Source: Halobacillus salinus (lineage in GTDB: Bacteria; Bacillota; Bacilli; Bacillales; Halobacillaceae). From it: a stretch of DNA of 64,000 nucleotides. Both the position numbers and the translations under genes were made by a program. The notes beneath the pieces are model-generated. The model was given only the letters and a program-made list of their open reading frames with translations, searched no databases and was not told where the DNA came from. Numbering within the stretch: position 1 is the first letter of the stretch; every line of letters begins with the position of its first letter. Location: positions 62,001 through 126,000 of the forward strand of contig NZ_SRJC01000002.1 in NCBI RefSeq assembly GCF_004684905.1, read 5' to 3'. Shown here one piece after another: positions 50,791 to 58,219 of this stretch.

Positions 50791-51435
50791 TTATACTAAG
50801 ATGCCGCGTTCTGGAATGTTACTGTAGGTCATAGGTAAGAACTCCGTGTAAAACGTTCCTTCATACATTAAGACGGTTCCGAAAACAGGGTGTTCTACGT
50901 GAACATGGACGTGAAACTCTTCTTTTTCCTCATCGTAATGTTCATAAACAGAAGTGTGGGGACCTGGCAATTGTACCTTACCTTGATAAGTCATCCCCTT
51001 AGACTTCATAAACAGACCACCTTCATTCGTCACATGCAAATCCAACTCCACTTGCAGGGCTCCGGATTTGCCTATGTCATCTACAATTGTTCCCTTTTCT
51101 TCATCGTAACGCATCGATGCGTCAAAGCCTCTTATCGCATAGGGAAAGAAAAAGCGGCGAATCCAGCTAACCGTTTCGCGTCCTTGGTCATCTTGGTAAG
51201 CGAAGTTCTCTAACGTAAACGGGACATTCTTCCCCCGCTCGCCAAAGATAAGATGATCGATTACCCCGGCTTGAAGGAACGGTCTTAGGAGCGGATTCAT
51301 TCCTCTGATTTCAGTCATTCGACCTTGGCCAAGTGCCATTAAGTTTTGTTTGCTTGTCAATCCGTACTTCTTCTGCATTTCTGGATGTAAGCGATGAAAC
51401 TCACTACCGAGTGCTTGATGATAAATCGACTGCAT
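50791..51435 (-). CDS. DUF4166 domain protein upstream of kynA
   Basis: 214-residue protein of the DUF4166 family, function unknown. It begins [20 protein letters not shown] with the conserved [20 protein letters not shown] region, and later [24 protein letters not shown] strands ([20 protein letters not shown]), a predicted mostly beta, lipocalin-like shape. The gene precedes kynA by 14 bases behind a common promoter. In other genomes DUF4166 is often fused to or next to flavoproteins, but nothing ties it to tryptophan catabolism except this linkage. ATG 51435 follows GAGGGGAA. Confidence 0.82.
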   Translation of the reverse strand: MQSIYHQALGSEFHRLHPEMQKKYGLTSKQNLMALGQGRMTEIRGMNPLLRPFLQAGVIDHLIFGERGKNVPFTLENFAYQDDQGRETVSWIRRFFFPYAIRGFDASMRYDEEKGTIVDDIGKSGALQVELDLHVTNEGGLFMKSKGMTYQGKVQLPGPHTSVYEHYDEEKEEFHVHVHVEHPVFGTVLMYEGTFYTEFLPMTYSNIPERGILV

Positions 51436-51467
51436 TCCGATTCCCCTCTCCTTTGCTGTTTACAAGA

Positions 51468-51476
51468 ATTATAACA
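51468..51476 (-). promoter_or_regulatory. Extended -10 promoter of the DUF4166-kynA operon
   Basis: On the minus strand TGTTATAAT combines a consensus TATAAT with the TGn extension. No good -35 is seen, as is usual for extended -10 promoters. The distance to the first start codon is about 35 bases. Confidence 0.6.
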
Positions 51477-51610
51477 CAAGAAAACGGTTGCATTATGGGT
51501 GTGTCTATGCTTTTAGAAAAATGTTCACACACCTCTCCTACTCATAAGAAAGCTATCTAGTAATGTTGGTGTCCTAGCCGTGCTTTCATAGGAACCTCTC
51601 CCAGTCACTA

Positions 51611-51640
51611 TTTGGCAGCCTTCGGAAACGAAGTATGTTG
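51611..51640. repeat. Remnant of dispersed element B
   Basis: TTCGGAAACGAAGTATGTTG repeats the GGAAAGCGAAGTATGTTGCC end of the B elements in diverged form. The rest of 51480-51739 has no gene with a ribosome-binding site. Confidence 0.45.
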
Positions 51641-51739
51641 GAGCTGTGCATGGACTATTTGCATTAGGAAAGAGGTTGGGACAAAACTTTATCTTCCACT
51701 AAACGAAACAATCAAGTACAACCCACTTTATTAAGCGGA

Positions 51740-51853
51740 GGCAACATACGTAGACTCCTGCAGGAATAGCACGAGGTGAAGACCCCGGAAGAAAGTGGTT
51801 TTTGCTTTCTGAGGAGGCTGAGGCCGTGCCCGCGGAAAGCGAAGTATGTTGCC
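51740..51853. repeat. Dispersed element, copy B3 (complete)
   Basis: A 114-bp element with perfect ten-base ends GGCAACATAC / GTATGTTGCC. The interior reads GTAGACTCCTGCAGGA, ACGAGGTGAAGACCCCGGAA, GCTTTCTGAGGAGGCTGAGG and CCGTGCCCGCGGAAAGCG, the reverse complement of copy B2. It is directly followed by a 13-bp stem terminator. Confidence 0.83.
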
Positions 51854-51878
51854 GAAGCGGTCCATGCACGTAACATAA

Positions 51879-51909
51879 AGAAACCCCGAACGATTTGTTC
51901 GGGGTTTCT
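51879..51909. terminator. Terminator after the RQC-domain gene, adjoining element B3
   Basis: AGAAACCCCGAAC (51879-51891) pairs perfectly with GTTCGGGGTTTCT (51897-51909). The same stem core occurs at 16251-16275 and, shorter, at 61847-61873, each time beside a B-type element. Confidence 0.75.
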
Positions 51910-51940
51910 AACAATAGAGTTATCTTTTCCAGTCCACTCT

Positions 51941-53464
51941 TCACATGACTTCTTCTGCATAATCGCTGACGGAGTATCCTTTTTGCTGCTTCATCAACCA
52001 TCCTTGTTTCTCCAACTGGTTGAAAAGCTTCTGTACATGTTTCTCCGGCCAATCGGATAGCAATCCGAACCAGCGCGTTTCATGCAATTTCAACGTTCTC
52101 AATTTATTAGTCGCTTTGCCAGACAACACTTGGGTAAGCGTATGGGCCGGATAATCGGTTCCATAATAGTGGATCAAATCGAGAATTTGCTGGGTTTTCG
52201 CATAAGTGAGCGAGTGCCCTTTGACGGTTAAGATGATATCCTCTTCGCCGTACCGAACCTCTTCAAGCTTCTCCTGCAGCTCATCTAAGACATGATGGGT
52301 CAGCGGATATACTTGATTAGGGAGAACCTCCAACCATTTCGGAAGTTCTTTGAAAATCGTGACATCTTCTAGCTCAACATCCGATAACCATAATAGATGG
52401 GATGCTTTGCGAGCCGGAATGGTAATGTGCTTTATTTTGTTGTACATATCTAAAACAGGATATTCTTGCAAGTCTATTCGCTGTTGTTGGTATCGCTCGA
52501 TCAATTGAACGGTATCTAAACTCTCATCGAGAGTGTTAGCTGCTGCAGCTAATTTCTTCCTCAATGCTCGGAGTTGGTCCAGCTGGTCCAGTAATCGAGT
52601 GTTTTGTTCGGCGATTTCGTTGAACTGCTTCTCGATCGTATTCATCCGTTTCTCTGCACGCTCCACATCGAAGTCTTCTTCAAAGCTGACGCAATGATGA
52701 TCGACGTGATAGTACAGGTGGAAATCACAGATTTCACAGCTGCAACATATCGTACGATGGTGTGAATCGAAGTGAAGCTCCTTTTCATGAGAGCAACTTC
52801 CCTTCTCGCCATCGAGCCAGTCTTCCGGCATCGCACGGTAAGGTCGCATGACGATTTCGACACGATGTCTCCAATACGAAATGTCTTCCGGATATTTTAA
52901 TACAGACAGTAAAGCTGATTGATTCATCGTCTCCACCGACTCAATCACTTCCCGCTTCTCATGAATCAACCGGATCAGCGGATCGTTGTGGAAAGCATCA
53001 GCGATTCTTTTCAGCCAATGTTCTCGAGTATGCTTGCTTACATCAGCTAAGAACATGTAGTCCTCCAGCACATGGCCGATATGTCTATACAATTGTTCTG
53101 CTGATAAGTGCGTAAAGTCTTTATGATAAAGGAACTCTTCTTTCAGAGGTAGTCCATGTTCTGCAGGGAGCGACCTCCATAGAAACAGTTCTGGGCGTAG
53201 TAAATGAGGATATACCGTTTCGTCTTTTTGCAAGGAAACGGGTAGTACCGCTTCACCTGTCAAGTTCAAATAAGCGCGTATTTTTGTTACATCCCATTCG
53301 TTATCATAGATGTGGTCCATAATCGTATCATTGAGTCTAGACAGTAACCCTCGCTCAAACTTGTGTCCGATCGATCTGATCTGTTTATTCTTCTTCCCAA
53401 TCGGCGCAAGGGCAAGTAGCGGATAACGTTCGTCTTGATAAGTAATCCTCTCTGGCAGTCCCAT
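51941..53464 (-). CDS. Large protein with Cys/His cluster, coiled coil and C-terminal RQC winged helix (RQC-minor-like)
   Basis: 507-residue protein with no helicase motor. The last ~90 residues (GTDYPAHTLTQVLSGKATNK through LKQQKGYSVSD-like MKQQKGYSVSDYAEE) resemble the RQC winged-helix DNA-binding domain that follows the zinc module in RecQ. A central Cys/His-rich patch, CCSCEICDFHLYYHVDHHC (about 238-256), could bind zinc and is followed by a long coiled coil (about 270-330). It fits the 'RQC-minor' type of stand-alone RQC proteins known in bacilli, whose function is not established. ATG 53464 follows AAAGGAG. Monocistronic. Confidence 0.7.
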   Translation of the reverse strand: MGLPERITYQDERYPLLALAPIGKKNKQIRSIGHKFERGLLSRLNDTIMDHIYDNEWDVTKIRAYLNLTGEAVLPVSLQKDETVYPHLLRPELFLWRSLPAEHGLPLKEEFLYHKDFTHLSAEQLYRHIGHVLEDYMFLADVSKHTREHWLKRIADAFHNDPLIRLIHEKREVIESVETMNQSALLSVLKYPEDISYWRHRVEIVMRPYRAMPEDWLDGEKGSCSHEKELHFDSHHRTICCSCEICDFHLYYHVDHHCVSFEEDFDVERAEKRMNTIEKQFNEIAEQNTRLLDQLDQLRALRKKLAAAANTLDESLDTVQLIERYQQQRIDLQEYPVLDMYNKIKHITIPARKASHLLWLSDVELEDVTIFKELPKWLEVLPNQVYPLTHHVLDELQEKLEEVRYGEEDIILTVKGHSLTYAKTQQILDLIHYYGTDYPAHTLTQVLSGKATNKLRTLKLHETRWFGLLSDWPEKHVQKLFNQLEKQGWLMKQQKGYSVSDYAEEVM

Positions 53465-53546
53465 AACGATTCTCCTTTGAATGAAGGATTTACTACTATT
53501 ATAGAAAAAGTATTAAAAAGTACCAATGAATATAAGCAAAATGGGC

Positions 53547-54245
53547 TCAGACCGTTAAGATTTCCACGGAATACCCAATAAATAAGCCTGTCTCAATGAC
53601 ACCTGGAATGGAGCTGAGTTCTTTTTCCATCCCGTCTTCTATATGGTCAAACCGGACATCTAAGAGAATATTTCCTGCTTCCGTGATAAGTGGGCCATCT
53701 TTAGACTGAGCCATCCTCATGGTCACTTCTCTTGCAGCGTAACGCTCAAGGCTCGTCTCCACCAAATGAACCGCTCGAGGATCCACTTCTATCGGGACGG
53801 CGAACTTCTCACCGAGTCTTTCGACAAATTTACTTTCGTCTACTAGAATATACGTCTTAGGTGAGCTTGCCATGACAAGCTTTTCGGCAAATAATGCGCC
53901 ACCTCTCCCTTTGATCAGCCGGTTCTGCCCGTCCACTTCATCCGCCCCATCAAATCCCCAGTCAGGTCTAGCTGCTGATAACGTTGTTGTCTTCAGCCCT
54001 AGTTTGGAGCAGTTCATCATGGCCTCTAGGGACGTCGGGATCGCCAGGACCTCGAGGTTCTCCTGTTTCACCCGCTCCGCAATAGACTGGAGGGCAAGAA
54101 AGGAAGTGGATCCTGATCCGACTCCGATCGTGTCACCGTTCTTTACGAAACGACTGACTTCATCTGCCACTCTCTGCTTCGCATCCTTATTCGATATTTC
54201 ACCAGACCAACTGTCTTTCTTCGCTAAGCGGTTATTCCATTTCAA
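53547..54245 (-). CDS. rpiA: Ribose-5-phosphate isomerase A
   Basis: 232-residue pentose-phosphate enzyme interconverting ribose-5-phosphate and ribulose-5-phosphate. Signatures: IGVGSGSTS (phosphate loop), GFDGADEVD with the catalytic aspartates, and IKGRGGALFAEK with the catalytic Lys/Glu region. The frame is open back to 54587, but that extension is unrelated to RpiA. TTG 54245 is used: AAAGAGGTGAGG lies just upstream and it yields the normal family length (LKWNNRLAKK). No terminator is obvious in the 82 bases between it and the RQC gene. Confidence 0.92.
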   Translation of the reverse strand: MKWNNRLAKKDSWSGEISNKDAKQRVADEVSRFVKNGDTIGVGSGSTSFLALQSIAERVKQENLEVLAIPTSLEAMMNCSKLGLKTTTLSAARPDWGFDGADEVDGQNRLIKGRGGALFAEKLVMASSPKTYILVDESKFVERLGEKFAVPIEVDPRAVHLVETSLERYAAREVTMRMAQSKDGPLITEAGNILLDVRFDHIEDGMEKELSSIPGVIETGLFIGYSVEILTV

Positions 54246-54410
54246 AAGCCTCACCTCTTTACTACTGTTATTCCCGAAAACACTGAAAAACAAGCACACT
54301 GTTTCTAACCTCAGTGTATCAAAGTTCTCTGTTCTCCGGTCTCTTCCTGTTCTATCCCATGTATCTTTTACTCGTTCTTTACATAGGGTGAACATAAAGG
54401 AGGATAATGA

Positions 54411-54488
54411 ATGAACCGCATTTATTTCAAACTGTTGGCTTTTTACCTCATCCTGATATCCGCCTTGCTTTTTTTCATTCTCCTGTAG
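54411..54488 (+). CDS. 25-residue single-pass membrane miniprotein
   Basis: A short frame, MNRIYFKLLAFYLILISALL then FFILL and stop, predicts one membrane helix with a basic N-terminal tip. It is unusually well supported for its size: a perfect AAAGGAGG seven bases before the ATG, an isolated position between rpiA and the Lia operon, and a hairpin terminator directly after the stop. It resembles in size and topology the small membrane proteins of bacilli such as Prli42, but I cannot claim homology. Low-complexity hydrophobic frames can arise by chance, so confidence is moderate. Confidence 0.55.
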   Translation: MNRIYFKLLAFYLILISALLFFILL

Positions 54489-54493
54489 AAAAA

Positions 54494-54521
54494 AACCCCT
54501 CACCTTCGTTCGGGAGGGGTT
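54494..54521. terminator. Terminator after liaR
   Basis: AACCCCTC (54494-54501) pairs with GAGGGGTT (54514-54521), with an inner CGAA/TTCG region. On the minus strand seven T residues follow, ending the lia operon. It also lies just after the plus-strand miniprotein. Confidence 0.85.
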
Positions 54522-55149
54522 AGACAAGGTCATGCTTGAATGCATAAATGACAGCCTGGGTCCGGTCCTGGACTTGTAATTTACCAAGGATGTTACTGAC
54601 GTGTACCTTCACTGTCTTCAGCGCAATATAGAGCTCATCAGAAATATCTTGATTCGTCTTCCCTTCTGTCATTAGCAGCAGGATCTCCATTTCACGATTT
54701 GTCAGCTGTTCATGCAATGGTATATCACCTGAATTTCGCATTTTGGTCATGATTTTACCGGTTACTTCCGGCTCTAAAATGGACTGGCCTTCGTATGTAG
54801 CTCGAATGGCCTTGGCAATTTCTTCTGCCTTCGATGTCTTCAGCATATAACTGGTTGCGCCTGCTTCCAGCGCAGGATAGACTTTTTCATCGTCCAGGAA
54901 ACTTGTGACGATAATGATTTTCGCATCCGGCCACTGTTCGACGATTTTCTGAGTCGCTTCAATTCCATCCATCTCTTTCATCACTAAATCCATTAAGATG
55001 ATGTCAGGTCTATGCTCAAGCGCAAGGTCTACGGCTTCTGTCCCATCATCCGCTTCTGCAATTACTTCAATGTCTCGTTGAGCTGATAAATAAGCCGAAA
55101 CTCCGATCCGTACCATCTCATGGTCATCGGCGAATAATACTTTGATCAC
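54520..55149 (-). CDS. liaR: NarL-family response regulator LiaR/VraR
   Basis: 209-residue regulator of the cell-envelope stress response. The receiver domain has Asp54 in IILMDLVMKEMDG and a Lys in MLKTSKAEE; the LuxR-type helix-turn-helix is at the C-terminus (LTNREMEILLLMTEGKTNQD, then ISDELYIALKTVKVHVSNIL). Phosphorylated by LiaS, it activates the liaI promoter upstream in the same cluster. Its start overlaps the end of liaS by four bases. Confidence 0.92.
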   Translation of the reverse strand: MIKVLFADDHEMVRIGVSAYLSAQRDIEVIAEADDGTEAVDLALEHRPDIILMDLVMKEMDGIEATQKIVEQWPDAKIIIVTSFLDDEKVYPALEAGATSYMLKTSKAEEIAKAIRATYEGQSILEPEVTGKIMTKMRNSGDIPLHEQLTNREMEILLLMTEGKTNQDISDELYIALKTVKVHVSNILGKLQVQDRTQAVIYAFKHDLV

Positions 55150-56186
55150 GAGTATGTCTCCTCCTTCTTCCGATAAGGAACTTTCACTTCAAGACGCGTG
55201 CCTTGGTTTTTCAAGCTGACGATTTTCAGCGAACCTCCGACTTCACTCGCCCTTTCCTGCATATTCTGAAGTCCGTAAGAGCTTGATTTCGCTTCCTCTA
55301 CATCGAACCCTATCCCATCATCAATCACTCGCAAAATGATGTTCTGTTCCCGCTCCATCAGGGAAACGCTCAAAGCTTCCGCCTTCGCGTGACGTAAGGT
55401 GTTGGATACAGACTCTTGAAGGATACGGAATAATTGATCTTCGAGTCCTTTCTCAAGGGCCACCTCTTCAATCGACCAATCCACTTCCATCGGAACCTTT
55501 TGGGTCAATTCATAGAGAAGTTCTTCTATCCCTTCTGATAATGCCTTATCCTTCAATGCTACAGGACGCAAATGCAACAATAACGCCCGCATTTCCAGTT
55601 GCGATTGGTGGATCATCTTCTCCACCATATCCAGCTGCTTCTTCATAGCAGGGTCAGCTGGGGCTTCGGAATCGTTAATCGCTGACATCATCATCGAGGC
55701 TGCGAATAACTGCTGGCTGACGGAGTCATGCAGTTCTCTTGCAAGCCGGTTTCGCTCTTGAACGACGACCTCTTGCAAGCTCTTCTCTCTGTCTTCTGCC
55801 CTCTCCGTCGCTACTTTTTGAGCGAGTGCTGTCTGCTGTTCAAACTTCTCTTCAATCTGTTTCATCCTTGCTTCGATTTCATTCATTTCGCTGACTTCTG
55901 ATTGACCATAGACGACAGGGTTCCCTTTCCCTATTTCTCCAAGCTGATACTCGACCGCTTGGAGTGTACGCTTCCAAATCCACCCTTGTGTTAATCCAAC
56001 CAGGATCCCAATTGAAATGGAGAACGTCAATACAAGGAATACATAAGGAAGATCGAGCACTGTATGCGTCCATAAGTCAGACCATTCATCCAAAGGAAAA
56101 GCGATGAATGTGAACCCTAAGAGAACACAGGTGAACCCTAGAAACGTGAGGACTCCAACAATTGTTTGTCTCTGCCAGGCACTCAT
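55146..56186 (-). CDS. liaS: Sensor histidine kinase LiaS/VraS
   Basis: 346-residue membrane kinase with two helices (about 8-30 and 46-68) and almost no extracytoplasmic domain, the intramembrane-sensing layout. The dimerisation motif RNRLARELHDSVSQQLFAAS has His153, and the HATPase ends with VIDDGIGFD and SSYGLQNMQERA. It responds to envelope damage by lipid II-binding antibiotics and is restrained by LiaF. Starts four bases inside the end of liaF. Confidence 0.92.
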   Translation of the reverse strand: MSAWQRQTIVGVLTFLGFTCVLLGFTFIAFPLDEWSDLWTHTVLDLPYVFLVLTFSISIGILVGLTQGWIWKRTLQAVEYQLGEIGKGNPVVYGQSEVSEMNEIEARMKQIEEKFEQQTALAQKVATERAEDREKSLQEVVVQERNRLARELHDSVSQQLFAASMMMSAINDSEAPADPAMKKQLDMVEKMIHQSQLEMRALLLHLRPVALKDKALSEGIEELLYELTQKVPMEVDWSIEEVALEKGLEDQLFRILQESVSNTLRHAKAEALSVSLMEREQNIILRVIDDGIGFDVEEAKSSSYGLQNMQERASEVGGSLKIVSLKNQGTRLEVKVPYRKKEETYS

Positions 56187-56896
56187 ATTCGTTTCACCTC
56201 TAAATTACCAGAAAGCAGCGAGGTGACGATTTTCACACGAGGACGCTGACTGCTGTAACCAGGCGTTTGATAAGACACGACCTGATTCAAGACCTTTGAT
56301 TTCTGATATTGGAAAATAGCTGATCTTCCGAATACGGAGCTGTGAAGTATTGATACTTCGACGTCATAAGGCACGTAAATGACGAGGTTTCCGACAAGGT
56401 GACGGATGGAGATGACTGCCTCATCTTTCGGCAACACAGTCTGACTCAAGTCGATCACTCTGTCTCCGAACCCACCATGGATGTTGATGTCCTGCCACAC
56501 GTAAGAATTAGGGGTAGACTCGTTTCCGAACAGTTTCTGCTTCAAGATTGGCTCTGTATGATCCGGAATTTCCTGGTCGATAATTTCAGGCGTTATGCGC
56601 TCCGGAGTCTTCTTTGTTCTGTAATAATCCCGAACGAACAAGAAGATAATCGCAACAATTAGAAACCGGACAGCAATCATGCTGAGCACGGTGAAAACAA
56701 GCACAATAAGTCCGAGCCAAAAGAAAATCTTCCCCCACGTTTTGCGATACTTTTTCCACCCTACATAGAGCATGAATCCGAAGAAGATCAAAGAAAAGAC
56801 GAGACCTCCTTCGAAGAAAACGACTTCTACAATAAGGAGGATCACCCCTATGATTAAAATAGTGTTGATGGTGTCTGTTGAAATCCGTTTAAACAT
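56183..56896 (-). CDS. liaF: Cell-wall-active stress protein LiaF/VraT (kinase inhibitor)
   Basis: 237-residue membrane protein with about four N-terminal helices (to about 90) and a cytoplasmic or surface beta-rich C-terminal domain of the LiaF type (NIHGGFGDRVIDLSQTVLPK, then VGNLVIYVPYDVEV). LiaF inhibits the LiaS kinase when the envelope is intact. ATG 56896 has GAGGAGG about eight bases upstream. A hairpin terminator lies between it and liaH, so much of its transcription may be read-through. Confidence 0.9.
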   Translation of the reverse strand: MFKRISTDTINTILIIGVILLIVEVVFFEGGLVFSLIFFGFMLYVGWKKYRKTWGKIFFWLGLIVLVFTVLSMIAVRFLIVAIIFLFVRDYYRTKKTPERITPEIIDQEIPDHTEPILKQKLFGNESTPNSYVWQDINIHGGFGDRVIDLSQTVLPKDEAVISIRHLVGNLVIYVPYDVEVSILHSSVFGRSAIFQYQKSKVLNQVVSYQTPGYSSQRPRVKIVTSLLSGNLEVKRI

Positions 56897-56925
56897 ACCG
56901 GTCATCCTCCTCTCGGAAAGTAAGT

Positions 56926-56951
56926 AAAAGGCGCAGTCCACTGCGCCTTTT
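56926..56951 (-). terminator. Hairpin terminator inside the lia operon, after liaH
   Basis: AAAAGGCGCAGT (56926-56937) pairs perfectly with ACTGCGCCTTTT (56940-56951), followed on the minus strand by TTTTACTTAC. It separates liaIH from liaFSR, as in Bacillus subtilis, allowing liaIH to be made in excess. Confidence 0.82.
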
Positions 56952-56966
56952 ATCATACCATGTTCT

Positions 56967-57608
56967 TTAGTTCACCGTAACGTCCTCTTGCTCTTTGCTT
57001 TCTTTCTCAAGCTTGGCGATCTTACTGTCAAATGTATTACGGTAATAAGCGCTGTTGACCTTATACTCTAAGTCCTCGATGTAACGATCGATTTCTTGGA
57101 ATCGGGAGTACGGCTTGTCCGCTGTGTCTTCGATCACCTGGTTCATCCGGTGATGGGCACGAGCAATGTTTTCACGCCCCATTACTTCCATGCGCTTCAA
57201 GTGCATATCCTTCAGCTTATGTTTCATCTCTTCATACTTGCGTTCTAATGTTTCCAGCTGCTCGATAGCGTCTCTTCTGGAAGCCTGCAGGCGCTCAGCC
57301 CTCGCTTCGTATTCTTGTTGTTCTTGATAAGCGAATTCGTACATGGAGTCCTCACCGGCACGTTTGGCGATATCAGCCTGACGCTTCCGCTTCTCCGCCA
57401 TGTCCTGCGCTCTCTGATATTCCCTGGAGAATTCGTCTTTCAAACGGTATTGACGTTCGACAAGTTTTCTTACTTTCTCTGTTTCTTTTTCACTTTCGCG
57501 AAGATACTGGTTCAGCATTGCAATGGGATTCTTCTGTTCCTTGTGATCCAGTACTTCATGCAAATCGGATGAGATAGAATCTTTTAAACGAGTGAATAGA
57601 TTAGCCAT
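56967..57608 (-). CDS. liaH: Phage-shock protein A homologue LiaH
   Basis: 213-residue PspA/IM30-family protein, almost entirely coiled coil (about 25-180), which assembles on the membrane to protect it under envelope stress. It begins MANLFTRLKDSISSDLHEVL; ATG 57608 has AAGGGAG ten bases upstream. It follows liaI by 20 bases and precedes the internal terminator. This is usually the most strongly induced protein of the Lia response. Confidence 0.93.
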   Translation of the reverse strand: MANLFTRLKDSISSDLHEVLDHKEQKNPIAMLNQYLRESEKETEKVRKLVERQYRLKDEFSREYQRAQDMAEKRKRQADIAKRAGEDSMYEFAYQEQQEYEARAERLQASRRDAIEQLETLERKYEEMKHKLKDMHLKRMEVMGRENIARAHHRMNQVIEDTADKPYSRFQEIDRYIEDLEYKVNSAYYRNTFDSKIAKLEKESKEQEDVTVN

Positions 57609-57628
57609 GTGTAAATCGCTCCCTTTTA

Positions 57629-57973
57629 TTATTTGTGTAAATCTGCCCACTGTCTTTCAAAATTTGTGAACGGATCATCTGACTCGACTACGACGGACTC
57701 TTTCTTGCTTGTCCAACTCTTATAAATGAGGTACAAGCCATAAGCGGCTGCTAGGCCTAGTACGGCGTAAATATTCGATACCGCAACACTCAGAATGATG
57801 AGCCCAAGCACAACCCAACCGATCTTCCCAGCCGTTGAGTCAGTTTTCATGAACTGCTTGAACACGACATACAACAACCAGACGCTTACACCAAGCAAGA
57901 TCATCGGGCCAAGGTTTGCAAGTAAAACGGTCAGTGCTACGAGACCTGCAATAAACAACAGAAATTTTTTCAA
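57629..57973 (-). CDS. liaI: LiaI-like small membrane protein
   Basis: 114-residue membrane protein with three hydrophobic helices (about 3-19, 24-40, 51-85) and an acidic C-terminal tail (VVVESDDPFTNFERQWADLH) that could contact LiaH. First gene of the lia operon, as liaI anchors LiaH at the membrane in Bacillus subtilis. The start is TTG 57973, eight bases after AAGGAGGG. liaG, present in Bacillus subtilis between liaH and liaF, is absent. Sequence resembles the LiaI/lmo0954 group rather than classic LiaI, so the symbol is positional. Confidence 0.8.
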   Translation of the reverse strand: MKKFLLFIAGLVALTVLLANLGPMILLGVSVWLLYVVFKQFMKTDSTAGKIGWVVLGLIILSVAVSNIYAVLGLAAAYGLYLIYKSWTSKKESVVVESDDPFTNFERQWADLHK

Positions 57974-58219
57974 TGATTTTCCCTCCTTGCTGATTTCTTA
58001 TCTCTATCTTACCGAGGATCATAATTTGTCGTAATGAGCCAGGGCTATATTTTGAAATAGGACCAGGGGCTTAGGCGCTTCTTTACACTTCGTATAGGTT
58101 GTTTCATTATTTTTCCTCGAGATTGCCCATCTTCCCTCTATATCGCGACATTTCTATTTCCAGATAATATGATATTAAGAACCTTCCAACAACAAATTCT
58201 AAATAAAGGAGGTGTTCAA

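Noticed and set aside
53872-54414. Plus-strand frame of 180 codons over rpiA
   Set aside because: Antisense to rpiA; ends where the miniprotein begins, but has no ribosome-binding site or domain.
54246-54587. Long N-terminal extension of rpiA
   Set aside because: 114 residues unrelated to RpiA with no ribosome-binding site; TTG 54245 gives normal length and a good site.
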